Positions 1 to 9,256 of a DNA stretch of 64,000 nucleotides are shown piece by piece (position 1 is the first letter of the stretch; each line of letters opens with the position of its first letter). Location: positions 41,061 to 105,060 of the forward strand of contig NZ_GL882605.1 in assembly GCF_000195635.1 (NCBI RefSeq), given 5' to 3'. The position numbers and the translations under genes were made by a program. Below the pieces are notes generated by a model that was given only the letters and a program-made list of their open reading frames with translations, made no database searches and was not told the DNA's origin. This DNA comes from Bacteroides fluxus YIT 12057. Lineage in GTDB: Bacteria > Bacteroidota > Bacteroidia > Bacteroidales > Bacteroidaceae.

Positions 1-962
<962 letters not shown>

Positions 963-966
963 TCAA

Positions 967-2145
967 TCAATACAGGAACCCGAACAACCAGAGAGGAATT
1001 TGGTTGCCCCGGCCTATTTCTGCCTTATGCAGTGCATAAGTCACGCCCGGATTATTCTTTATCTTCACGCCTTCCGGACAGATTTTGAACGGCATCACTT
1101 CGTCCACCATGAACGAGACGTTTTTATCGCCTTTGTTTATTTTGTGGTCTTTCCATAAGGTATTCGCAAAGAATGTGTCGAGCACATCCTGCTCTTCCAC
1201 TTTCACAGGGTAAATGGAATACATCAGATTGGAGTTATGCATCATTATCTTCGATGGCTTCTTGGGGAATTCTTCCCCTTTCGGATATACCATATTGATA
1301 AGGCGGGCATCTGCCAGATACTTGATGTAGTTCATTACCGTGGCGCGTGATGTTTGTATGTCATTTGCCAGTTGGCTGACGTTAGGCGCTTTCGAACCGT
1401 CCACAGCCAACAAATATAGCAATTTCTTTATCTTTGAAAGGTATTTCAGCTCGATTTGTTTAATAAGAAGGATATCTACTTCCACCATCATGTTCATGGT
1501 CTTGAGCAGATTCTCTGAAAAGTTACGCTTCTCGAGGAAGAAAGGGTAAAAGCCATGATGCAGATAATCCTGGAAATAGTCTAAAGGGCGGACTTTGGAG
1601 AGTATGCCTTTGGCAATCTGTTCGTGGTTGCTCAGGATTTCTTCCAATGAATAGGAGTGGAACTTCATGTCCGTCTGCAGATTCAGGTATTCGCGGAAAG
1701 AGAAGCCGCGGAGGTTATAGCTTTTGACTATGTCGCGCAATTCCAGATTTTCTTCTTTCAGACGCATTACGGAAGAGCCGGTAAATACAATCTTCAAGTT
1801 TGGGAAGCGGTCGTAACACATGCGCAACTCTCTGCTCCAGTCGGGATATTTGAATACTTGGTCTATCAATAATACTTTTCCGCCACGGCGTTGGAACTCG
1901 GTAGCGAATTCTACGATGCCATGTCCGGCAAAGTAGAAATTGTTCATGTTGATGAAAAGACAGGAACGGTCGGTGCCGAATTTTTCTTTGGCATATTGCA
2001 GCAGGAAAGTTGTCTTGCCCACTCCACGGGTACCCTTGATACCGATAAGGCGATCGTTCCAGTTAATCTCATCCATGAGATCTCGGCGAACGGGGGCATT
2101 CGTGTGCTCAACGAGATAGGCGTGTGTACGGTAGAATGATTCCAT
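967..2145 (-). CDS. AAA ATPase with DUF4143-like C-terminal region
   Basis: A 392-residue protein with a Walker A loop GTRGVGKTT at about residues 38-46, a Walker B strand VLLIDQ near residue 90, and a sensor-like VFTGSS strand. This is the AAA_14 type of P-loop domain. The C-terminal half has a winged-helix-like segment (SQLANDIQTSRATVMNYIKYL) and a charged end as in DUF4143 proteins. Such ATPases are very common in Bacteroides and their function is unknown; some are thought to be toxin-like or linked to mobile DNA. It starts at an ATG 26 bp downstream of a strong promoter and lies just upstream of the pyruvate:ferredoxin oxidoreductase gene, with which it may be partly cotranscribed. Confidence 0.85.
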   Translation of the reverse strand: MESFYRTHAYLVEHTNAPVRRDLMDEINWNDRLIGIKGTRGVGKTTFLLQYAKEKFGTDRSCLFINMNNFYFAGHGIVEFATEFQRRGGKVLLIDQVFKYPDWSRELRMCYDRFPNLKIVFTGSSVMRLKEENLELRDIVKSYNLRGFSFREYLNLQTDMKFHSYSLEEILSNHEQIAKGILSKVRPLDYFQDYLHHGFYPFFLEKRNFSENLLKTMNMMVEVDILLIKQIELKYLSKIKKLLYLLAVDGSKAPNVSQLANDIQTSRATVMNYIKYLADARLINMVYPKGEEFPKKPSKIMMHNSNLMYSIYPVKVEEQDVLDTFFANTLWKDHKINKGDKNVSFMVDEVMPFKICPEGVKIKNNPGVTYALHKAEIGRGNQIPLWLFGFLY

Positions 2146-2170
2146 GCTTTAAATTCGGTTTATCGGGCGA

Positions 2171-2201
2171 CAAATATACATCTTTTTTATAGAATTGCAA
2201 A
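2171..2201 (-). promoter_or_regulatory. Promoter of the AAA ATPase gene
   Basis: On the minus strand a TTTG (-33) at 2201-2198 is followed after 19 bp by TATATTTG (-7) at 2178-2171, matching the Bacteroidetes primary-sigma consensus TTTG-N19-21-TANNTTTG. Confidence 0.75.
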
Positions 2202-2223
2202 GTAGAGATGGCAAAATATTGTG

Positions 2224-2231
2224 TAACTTTG
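2224..2231 (+). promoter_or_regulatory. Candidate -7 box for the ATP-grasp-like gene
   Basis: TAACTTTG matches TANNTTTG and lies 43 bp before the ATG at 2274. No good TTTG is found 19-21 bp upstream, so the promoter is weaker or activated. It is divergent from the promoter at 2171-2201. Confidence 0.5.
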
Positions 2232-2273
2232 CACTCTCTTGCAAAAAGTGAGTAATAAATTGAAAGCTGAAAG

Positions 2274-3467
2274 ATGAAACTTTATGTATTCAATCCCGAT
2301 GCGGATATGGCCCTGGGAAATAACGAAGAAAACTATATGGCACCTGCTTCTATCCGTCGTATGGCCGAAGACTTGGCTTTGTTGCCGGTCTGGTATGCGC
2401 AACCTGGCAGTGGAGTATTGGCGCCTTCCGCCTATAATGCGGATTATCTGAAACGGATGCAACAGCTGCTCCCGCTGCCTGTGCAGCTGGTTACAGAACC
2501 GGAACTGCCTGATTATGCTGAAGCACAGGTAATGCCTTGGGGATGGAATCCGGCTATCCGTAAGCGTATGCTGAAAGGAGGGATTGCAGCATATAAATTA
2601 CCGACTCTGGAAAATCTGCAGGAGTATCGCGGTCTTGCTTCCCGTATCCATACTTTGGCTTTATTTATGCTTTTCAATTATGACAAGTTGGATTTTGTTT
2701 GCGGCTATTGCCGTCTGATTGAAGGAGACGGCAAAGTCTTTCCTGCGGGAGCTGTAGATGATCTTAGGGATGGGTACTTGTTCAAGGCGCTATGGTCGGG
2801 CAGTGGAAAAGGTTTATGCTGGTGTCGGGGCAAACTGTCCAAATCCGTTTCTGACTGGTGTTGTCATACAATGAAAGAATATGGAGCCGTTATGGTAGAG
2901 CCTATATATAATAAGGTGGAAGATTTTGCCATGGAGTTCTACTCTGACGGTCGGGGGAAAGTCCTTTTTGTAGGCTATTCACGTTTCACTACCAATGAGC
3001 ATGGTGCATATTGTGGCAATATCTTGACCTCGGACGAGAAAGTGGAAGAATGGATTCAGCAATATGTTCCTTTGGAATCATTCATACGTATCCGGGAGCG
3101 GTTGCTGAACGGACTGGAAAAAATTTATGGCAATTCATATACGGGCTATTTAGGAGTGGATATGATGGTTTGCCGGCAAGAAAGCGGATATCCATATGCC
3201 ATTCATCCTCATGTTGAAGTTAACTTGCGGATGAATATGGGAGTGGTGGCTCATCGGATTTCCAATGATTATCTTTCTGCCGGTTGCAGCGGCTATTTTT
3301 CCATTGACTCTTATCCTTCTAATGAAGCATTGCAGGCACAGCACGCACAAGATGTCCATGATTATCCTCTGGTGGTGCAAGACGGTAAAGTGAAGTCCGG
3401 TTATCTGCCCTTGGTACCGGTTACTTCCAAAAGCCGTTATCGGGCCTATATCAAGGTTTCGGACTAA
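2274..3467 (+). CDS. ATP-grasp-like conserved protein of unknown function
   Basis: A 397-residue soluble protein beginning MKLYVFNPDADMALGN. I do not recognise a named family, but the C-terminal two thirds have the order of an ATP-grasp fold: a basic strand with a glycine loop (LFKALWSGSGKGL), an adenine-strand-like VMVEPIYNKVEDFAMEFY, and a late GYLGVDMMV followed by HVEVNLRMNMG, where the E-x-N pair would hold metal ions. That suggests an ATP-dependent carboxylate-amine or carboxylate-thiol ligase; the substrate is unknown. Its stop overlaps by 4 bp the stop of the convergent hydrolase gene (3464-3467). Product assignment is inference from motif order. Confidence 0.7.
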   Translation: MKLYVFNPDADMALGNNEENYMAPASIRRMAEDLALLPVWYAQPGSGVLAPSAYNADYLKRMQQLLPLPVQLVTEPELPDYAEAQVMPWGWNPAIRKRMLKGGIAAYKLPTLENLQEYRGLASRIHTLALFMLFNYDKLDFVCGYCRLIEGDGKVFPAGAVDDLRDGYLFKALWSGSGKGLCWCRGKLSKSVSDWCCHTMKEYGAVMVEPIYNKVEDFAMEFYSDGRGKVLFVGYSRFTTNEHGAYCGNILTSDEKVEEWIQQYVPLESFIRIRERLLNGLEKIYGNSYTGYLGVDMMVCRQESGYPYAIHPHVEVNLRMNMGVVAHRISNDYLSAGCSGYFSIDSYPSNEALQAQHAQDVHDYPLVVQDGKVKSGYLPLVPVTSKSRYRAYIKVSD

Positions 3468-4918
3468 AGCTGGCAGGCTTGGCTTTCGTTTCCGCAACGG
3501 TCTGTGGCTGTTACTGCAAAATATTTCCTTGCAGCCCACGGCCGTATCGGTGCGTAGATATATTCCGTTCCTTGTACCCGTTGAGCCAGGATATTCTCCG
3601 GGTTGGAAGTGTCTACCGGATAGGTATCCGAGCCGTAAACAACATAAGTAGGTGCATTCCGCCTGTCATTGTCTGTGGACGGTTGCCAGCGAAGCAGGGT
3701 ATAACCTTCGGCTTGCTGTTCTGTGCTGAGATTAGAGGGGGCCGTCGGGGGCACATTGTCAATCCACGGCATGGCCGGTTGCAGGGCCGGAGCCGTGTAG
3801 TAGCTTTCTTCCAGAATATCGTAAAGCTCTTGTGTATTGTCCATCAGATACTTGACGCGGTAATGTGCCTCCCCGGCCAGTCCTTGTGCGCGTATAAAGT
3901 TGATTTGGCGTTCTATCTCATCGACTGTCCAATTCCCTTCATCCGGGTGAAGGAAATAAATCCCGAGGCCGGGAATGATTTGGCGTCCGTTGCTCTGTTC
4001 TTTCCAGTCCAGTGCAAAGGGATAGAATCCATTTTCACGGAAGTACATCATGGGATATACCTGGTCTTGGATGCCTTCCCCCAGCCAGCCTTCTACATCC
4101 TGGTTGACGGTATGGAAAGCGTTCCAGCCGCGGGAGGAGTAGCGGGAAGTGTCGCGGTATTTCCCTACAGGGCAGGTGCTTACCTTCACCCAAGGCTTCA
4201 AGGCTTTTACACCTTTATATATATGACGGACAATTTCTGTGATGTTGTCCCGTCTCCATTGGGCAAGGCTGCGTCCGTTGCTGTATTTCTTATAATCGTA
4301 GCTGTCCGGAAAGCGTGGGGCATTCTCGGGATAGCGCAGATAATCAAAATGCACTCCGTCAACGTCATAGCGTTCCACTACCTCGCGGACAAGGCTCATC
4401 AGGTATTCTTTGGTTTGCGGATGGCCGGGATTGAGAAAATATTCCCGCTTGTAGGGTACGCAGATTGCCGGCTTTCTTTTAGTAACCGATTCCTTTCCCA
4501 AAGCGGCGACATGCCTGCGGTTGCCCAGAGGGATAGTTACCATCCAGGCATGGCATTCCATGCCTCGTTTATGACATTCCTGAATTGCGAAGGCAAGCGG
4601 GTCATAGCCGGGGTTGCCGCCTGCTTTGCCTGTCAGTATGGAATTATAAGGTTCGATGGAAGAACTGTAAAGTACATCCCCCCGGGTACGGGTCTGGAAC
4701 AGCACTGTGTTGAAGTTGGCAGCTTTCAGCTTATCCAGAATTTCGATGAGTTCGGCTTGCTGTTTGCGTATGCCTGCGGGGGAAGTGGCACGTGTGCGGG
4801 GCCAGTCCAAACCATAAACGGCAGTAATCCATGCGGCGCGTACTTCATGTTTGGGCGGTTGTGCGGCAAGCGGCAACAGGAGGATGCTATATAATAAGGT
4901 GAGGAATATTGGTTTCAT
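3464..4918 (-). CDS. Secreted glycosyl hydrolase 10-like (GHL10/DUF187) protein
   Basis: The reading frame is open from 4972, but the start at 4918 is preferred because it gives a clean signal peptide (MKPIFLTLLYSILLLPLAAQ). The 485-residue product has the GHL10 hallmarks: VRAAWIT at the mature N-terminus, NTVLFQTRTRGDVLY, ECHKRGMECHAW and VDGVHFDYLRYP, a TIM-barrel with the conserved Asp of the family. Residues after about 385 (VPPTAPSNLS onward) look like a fibronectin type III domain. Family members are periplasmic or surface proteins in Bacteroides, with some reported to act on peptidoglycan-like or glycan substrates; activity here is not known. A paralogue lies at 29349-30860. Confidence 0.88.
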   Translation of the reverse strand: MKPIFLTLLYSILLLPLAAQPPKHEVRAAWITAVYGLDWPRTRATSPAGIRKQQAELIEILDKLKAANFNTVLFQTRTRGDVLYSSSIEPYNSILTGKAGGNPGYDPLAFAIQECHKRGMECHAWMVTIPLGNRRHVAALGKESVTKRKPAICVPYKREYFLNPGHPQTKEYLMSLVREVVERYDVDGVHFDYLRYPENAPRFPDSYDYKKYSNGRSLAQWRRDNITEIVRHIYKGVKALKPWVKVSTCPVGKYRDTSRYSSRGWNAFHTVNQDVEGWLGEGIQDQVYPMMYFRENGFYPFALDWKEQSNGRQIIPGLGIYFLHPDEGNWTVDEIERQINFIRAQGLAGEAHYRVKYLMDNTQELYDILEESYYTAPALQPAMPWIDNVPPTAPSNLSTEQQAEGYTLLRWQPSTDNDRRNAPTYVVYGSDTYPVDTSNPENILAQRVQGTEYIYAPIRPWAARKYFAVTATDRCGNESQACQL

Positions 4919-5005
4919 TCTTATATTCTTCTTTTTTTCTGTTATATTTTGCGGCGAAGATAAGCAAAACACTTGATTAATTAGCGGAGTTTACTTGGAA
5001 ACTAT

Positions 5006-5013
5006 TACATTTG
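5006..5013 (+). promoter_or_regulatory. Candidate -7 box for cstA
   Basis: TACATTTG fits TANNTTTG and lies 25 bp before the cstA ATG. A matching -33 TTTG at the right distance is not seen. Confidence 0.5.
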
Positions 5014-5037
5014 CATACATAAAAACATTGACACGTC

Positions 5038-6465
5038 ATGATTACATTTACGCTCTGCCTGTTGGCATTGATAGCAGGCTATTTTATTTACGGACGCTTT
5101 ATAGAACGCGTATTCGGGCCGGATGGCCGTAAGACCCCTGCCTTGACTAAAGCTGACGGGGTTGATTATATTCCTTTGCCCACTTGGAAGATATTCATGA
5201 TTCAGTTTCTCAATATCGCTGGTTTGGGACCTATCTTTGGAGCTATTATGGGAGCTAAATTCGGTACGGCTTCTTACTTGTGGATTGTGTTGGGCAGCAT
5301 CTTTGCCGGAGCAGTGCACGATTATCTTGCGGGAATGCTGTCTCTGCGTAACGGGGGAGAGAGCCTTCCGGAAATCATAGGAAGTTATTTGGGGTTGACT
5401 ACCAAACAGGTGATGCGTGGCTTTACCGTTGTTTTGATGGTATTGGTAGGTGCTGTTTTTGTGGCAGGCCCGGCAGGATTGCTGGCTAAGCTGACACCGG
5501 ATAATCTGGACGCTACCTTCTGGATTGTGGTTGTTTTCGCCTATTATATATTGGCTACCTTGCTTCCGGTTGATAAGATTATAGGCAAGATATATCCTTT
5601 GTTTGCGGTAGCCTTGCTGTTTATGGCAGTGGGTATTCTGGTAATGCTTTATGTGAACCATCCTGCCTTGCCGGAGGTCTGGGACGGCCTGCAGAATACA
5701 CATCCTAATGCCGCTGCGCTGCCGATTTTCCCAATTATGTTTGTCAGCATTGCCTGTGGAGCCATCAGCGGCTTTCATGCTACGCAAAGCCCGTTGATGG
5801 CACGTTGCATGACCAGCGAGCGTCATGGGCGTCCCGTCTTTTACGGAGCGATGATTACTGAAGGCATTGTCGCTTTGATATGGGCCGCTGCCGCTACTTG
5901 TTTTTTCCATGAGAATGGAATGGAAGAAACGAATGCTTCCGTGATTGTAGATGCCATCACAAAAGATTGGTTGGGTGCCATAGGTGGTGTGCTGGCTATT
6001 TTAGGTGTGATTGCGGCTCCTATTACCAGCGGCGATACGGCTTTCCGTTCGGCGCGCCTTATTGTGGCTGATTTTCTCGGAATGGAACAAAAGTCCATTC
6101 GTCACCGTTTATATATATGTATCCCCATGTTCCTGGCAGCTATCGGGCTATTGTTGTACAGCCTGCGTGATAAAGACGGCTTTGATATGATATGGCGCTA
6201 TTTTGCCTGGGCCAACCAGACGTTGTCGGTATTCACATTGTGGGCAATTACGGTTTATCTGGTGCGTGAGAAGAAAAAGCGTTGTTATTACGTCACTTAT
6301 TTTCCGGCATTGTTCATGACATCCGTATGTATCACTTATATTTGCATCGCTCCCGAAGGATTGGGGCTGAGTCCGGATTATGCGTTGGGAATAGCCTTGC
6401 TGTCTGCTGTGCTGGCAGCTTGCTGGTTTTATATTTGGTATTTTAAGGCGACTAAAAAACTTTAG
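5038..6465 (+). CDS. cstA: Carbon starvation protein A-type peptide/pyruvate carrier
   Basis: A 475-residue integral membrane protein with about a dozen hydrophobic segments. CstA signatures are clear: GYFIYGRFIERVFGPDGRKTP, DGVDYIP, FLNIAGLGPIFGAIMGAKFG, HDYLAGMLSLRNGG and ITSGDTAFRSARLIVADF. CstA carriers import peptides or pyruvate in a proton-coupled way. The protein is shorter than E. coli CstA (about 700 residues) and belongs to the short form common in Bacteroidetes and Firmicutes. Two bases separate its stop from a small membrane protein, implying one operon. Confidence 0.93.
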   Translation: MITFTLCLLALIAGYFIYGRFIERVFGPDGRKTPALTKADGVDYIPLPTWKIFMIQFLNIAGLGPIFGAIMGAKFGTASYLWIVLGSIFAGAVHDYLAGMLSLRNGGESLPEIIGSYLGLTTKQVMRGFTVVLMVLVGAVFVAGPAGLLAKLTPDNLDATFWIVVVFAYYILATLLPVDKIIGKIYPLFAVALLFMAVGILVMLYVNHPALPEVWDGLQNTHPNAAALPIFPIMFVSIACGAISGFHATQSPLMARCMTSERHGRPVFYGAMITEGIVALIWAAAATCFFHENGMEETNASVIVDAITKDWLGAIGGVLAILGVIAAPITSGDTAFRSARLIVADFLGMEQKSIRHRLYICIPMFLAAIGLLLYSLRDKDGFDMIWRYFAWANQTLSVFTLWAITVYLVREKKKRCYYVTYFPALFMTSVCITYICIAPEGLGLSPDYALGIALLSAVLAACWFYIWYFKATKKL

Positions 6466-6467
6466 TA

Positions 6468-6689
6468 ATGAAGAAGATAAAAAAATCTACCGGGCTGACT
6501 TTGGCCTTGCTTGTTTATGTTTCTGCAACCGCTGCCTATTTTTTGCCGCGTAATACAGAAATAAGTGATACGGAAAAGTATGTCACCGTGGCCGTTTCAT
6601 ACGTTATAGTATTTGTATTGTGGCTGGTACTTCGTAAAAAGGAGGAGTTGCAGCGTAAGCGGCGTGAAGAAGATAATAAACTACATTGA
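6468..6689 (+). CDS. Small two-helix membrane protein next to CstA
   Basis: A 73-residue protein (MKKIKKSTGLTLALL...) with two hydrophobic segments, about residues 9-27 and 42-57, separated by a polar loop and ending in a highly charged tail rich in K, E and R. It follows cstA by 2 bp, so it is almost surely cotranscribed and may be an accessory subunit or assembly partner. No family is recognised. Confidence 0.75.
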   Translation: MKKIKKSTGLTLALLVYVSATAAYFLPRNTEISDTEKYVTVAVSYVIVFVLWLVLRKKEELQRKRREEDNKLH

Positions 6690-6712
6690 TATTCATTCAA
6701 AAACAAAACAAG

Positions 6713-7192
6713 ATGAAAAAACTTGCGTTATTCGTTTGCTTGCTTGTTGTCACAGTGGCAGCTCAGGCACAGTTTGAAAAAGGGAAATGGATTATAAACC
6801 CATCTGTTACAGGGCTTAATCTTTCATACAATACCGAGTCTGAGAAAGCCAGTTTCGGTTTGCAAGCCAAGGGAGGTGCCTTTCTGGTGGATAATGTCGC
6901 CCTGTTGGTCAGTGCCGGAGCCCAATGGAAAGGTGGAGGTACGGATACTTATATGCTTGGTGTGGGCGGACGTTACTATATCAATAAAGTAGGTGTTTAT
7001 TTAGGAGCGGATTTCAATTTGCAACGTGAAGATTGGGACGGCGGTGACAAAACTCGTTTCGGTTTTGGATTAGAGGCCGGTTATGCTTTTTTCTTGTCAC
7101 GTACGGTAACGATTGAACCGGCTGCTTATTGGAATATTAATAAGGACCGCTCCGAATTCGGGCTGAAAGTGGGATTTGGCTTTTATTTTTAA
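6713..7192 (+). CDS. Small outer-membrane beta-barrel protein
   Basis: The frame opens at 6686 inside the previous gene, but the ATG at 6713 gives a good signal peptide (MKKLALFVCLLVVTVAAQAQ) and is preferred. The mature part of about 140 residues alternates polar and hydrophobic residues with aromatic belts and ends in FGLKVGFGFYF, a C-terminal aromatic as needed for barrel assembly. It resembles the OmpW/porin-family 8-stranded barrels of Bacteroides. Substrate unknown. It is the last gene of the cstA group and is followed by a strong hairpin. Confidence 0.85.
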   Translation: MKKLALFVCLLVVTVAAQAQFEKGKWIINPSVTGLNLSYNTESEKASFGLQAKGGAFLVDNVALLVSAGAQWKGGGTDTYMLGVGGRYYINKVGVYLGADFNLQREDWDGGDKTRFGFGLEAGYAFFLSRTVTIEPAAYWNINKDRSEFGLKVGFGFYF

Positions 7193-7220
7193 ATAGGGCG
7201 ATCCAATCTTTGAATGTTGA

Positions 7221-7260
7221 AGTAATCCTGAAAGTTAAACGACAAACTTTCAGGATTACT
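7221..7260. terminator. Bidirectional terminator hairpin
   Basis: A perfect 16-bp inverted repeat (arms 7221-7236 and 7245-7260, 8-nt loop) followed by TCATTTT. It separates the rightward beta-barrel gene from the convergent susD-like gene and could serve both. Confidence 0.8.
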
Positions 7261-7380
7261 TCATTTTGAGATGTTTTCAAATTTTTATCTAACCTTTTGA
7301 GAGTGCCGGCAGCTTTCCGGCTTCAGACATGGATTTTCCTACCCGTTCCATGAAATAGGGGGTACGTAATGCATATCTTC

Positions 7381-9240
7381 TTATGGTTCTTCTTCCCATC
7401 CTGGATTTTGTACCAGATTCTCATTCAATATCAATTCATTGGTCGGAAGCGGTTGCAGATAATAATAGTCAGGAAACCCCGGAGGTGTACCGTCTAAAGC
7501 AATGTAACCTTCACTTGCTCCGTTTTGTATTGGCATTTTAGGATAATCGGATTTCTTGATCCACATTCCTAATTTTTGTTCTTTTAAATAGTCACCACAT
7601 TTTTTCCAACGCCTCAAGTCATCAAACCGGAAGCCTTCGGCCATCAGTTCAATAGCTCTCTCGCGGCGGATTTCCCAAAGAGTTGCGGGAATTTCTGGAT
7701 CACGGGTCGGATCTTCGGGCTCGTTGCCGATTATGAGGGCGGGGATGCCGCCACGTTCACGTAACTTATTGATTGTATTGTCACAGACGGTCTGATTGAA
7801 TCGACCTAGTTCGTACGTCGCTTCCGCATAATTTAACATGATTTCTCCGATACGGAAGATGGGAGCATCGCTGATGTCACGGTTATTTTTGCCTACAACG
7901 AGACGGTTATAGAATTTCCAGCAACGATAACCGGTTCCGCTATGATTCCAGTTTTGTGTCTTGTTTAGGAATAGGTTGGGTTGTTTGATGGTTTTAGTTC
8001 CTGTCCATTGGTCGGATGGAAGTGTCTTGTGAGTATCATCAGATAACGTTTGCATCAATGTGATGTACTCTTCATCAGCAGGGTTTCCTGTCGGTAGATA
8101 TCCATTGGGATTATTGGGGTCTTTTTTAACCTGATAAGGAGGGGTAACTGTGTAATAGAATCGTTTGTCCCGGTTTCTGAATTCTGTATAGATATTATGG
8201 TCACCTTCAAACAAAGGACTGGTCCACCGGGTTTTCCCGTCAGTCATCAGATACATATCCACGGCTTTTTTGGTCAAGTCTTCACCCGCATTGTCATTAC
8301 GGGTCTCTTGTGTCATTCGGTGCATAAAGATGTCCTCTACATATTTTTTATAAAGAATAATCCCGTCGATACCGCTTAAAGACTCGCTGTTGAAAACTTC
8401 ATCGTAGTTGGGGTGTAACTTATATTTGGGCAATAGTTCTTCCGAAGCTGTAACGGAGACCTCCAAATATTTTTCGGCGTCACTTAGACCATGATATTTG
8501 CGCCAAGTACCCTCCATTAATCCGAAACGGGATATGAAAGCATTGACAGCATCCTTGGTAAGAGTGCATTCGCCGTCGTTGTAGTTGCCGATATTGTCGC
8601 GCGCATACAAAAGCTCTTCCAATATGTTTTTGGCAACTTGATCTCTGGGCATACGTTCGTTATATAGTTCGGGACTATTGTCGGTAAGTAGTGTATTTAC
8701 GTAAATGATATCACCATACCGATTCAGTAGAGAAGCATGATTATAGGCTCTGAAAAAATATCCTACACTTTTCCAATGCTTTTTTTCCTGTTCACTGATT
8801 GATGAGGCATCAATTCCGGCCAACATGGAGTTAATGGAACGTATATTCTTATAAGGAGCACTGTAGTCGTATGAACTGGTTGGTATATCATAGCGTTGCC
8901 ATATCCAGTTGGATTCTCCATTTTCGCTCCCTTGGTCCATCAAGTCACTTTCAAAGTCAGCCCACATAATCATATCTCGCATTCCTCTCCTGAGTTGTAC
9001 GGTGGTTCTGGTTGCGTCCAATTTGTCATGATTGCTGTTTCCGCTTCCTGAATTTATTTGGTCATAGGCCGGAAATGCATCATACAATTGCCAAGCATAA
9101 GTTTTTAAACTTTCGTAACTGTTATATACTACGTTTTCTGTCAACTTGTCTTTAGGATTGCGATCCAGTAGATCATCGCATCCTTGCAGAGACAGCAAAG
9201 CGGCTGCTCCAATACATAGATTTAAATATTTTGATTTCAT
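7381..9240 (-). CDS. SusD/RagB-family surface glycan-binding lipoprotein
   Basis: A 619-residue protein with a lipoprotein signal peptide; the lipobox Cys is about residue 21 (SLQGC). The start DDLLDRNPKDKLTENVVY and the C-terminal block LWEIRRERAIELMAEGFRFDDLRRW are diagnostic of SusD/RagB proteins. It caps the SusC barrel and binds the glycan or glycopeptide at the cell surface. It lies 16 bp downstream of the SusC gene. No SusE/F-like protein or glycoside hydrolase follows; the locus instead pairs with sulfatases on the other strand. Confidence 0.97.
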   Translation of the reverse strand: MKSKYLNLCIGAAALLSLQGCDDLLDRNPKDKLTENVVYNSYESLKTYAWQLYDAFPAYDQINSGSGNSNHDKLDATRTTVQLRRGMRDMIMWADFESDLMDQGSENGESNWIWQRYDIPTSSYDYSAPYKNIRSINSMLAGIDASSISEQEKKHWKSVGYFFRAYNHASLLNRYGDIIYVNTLLTDNSPELYNERMPRDQVAKNILEELLYARDNIGNYNDGECTLTKDAVNAFISRFGLMEGTWRKYHGLSDAEKYLEVSVTASEELLPKYKLHPNYDEVFNSESLSGIDGIILYKKYVEDIFMHRMTQETRNDNAGEDLTKKAVDMYLMTDGKTRWTSPLFEGDHNIYTEFRNRDKRFYYTVTPPYQVKKDPNNPNGYLPTGNPADEEYITLMQTLSDDTHKTLPSDQWTGTKTIKQPNLFLNKTQNWNHSGTGYRCWKFYNRLVVGKNNRDISDAPIFRIGEIMLNYAEATYELGRFNQTVCDNTINKLRERGGIPALIIGNEPEDPTRDPEIPATLWEIRRERAIELMAEGFRFDDLRRWKKCGDYLKEQKLGMWIKKSDYPKMPIQNGASEGYIALDGTPPGFPDYYYLQPLPTNELILNENLVQNPGWEEEP

Positions 9241-9256
9241 GTCTTCTGTTTTTACG

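Noticed and set aside
3479..4894. Long plus-strand open frame of 471 codons
   Set aside because: It is antisense to the GHL10 gene, has no promoter or family resemblance, and its Cys/Tyr-rich composition is typical of a mirrored frame.
5005..5910. Minus-strand frame of 301 codons
   Set aside because: It is antisense to cstA, rich in His/Gln/Arg with no hydrophobic core, so it is not a protein gene.
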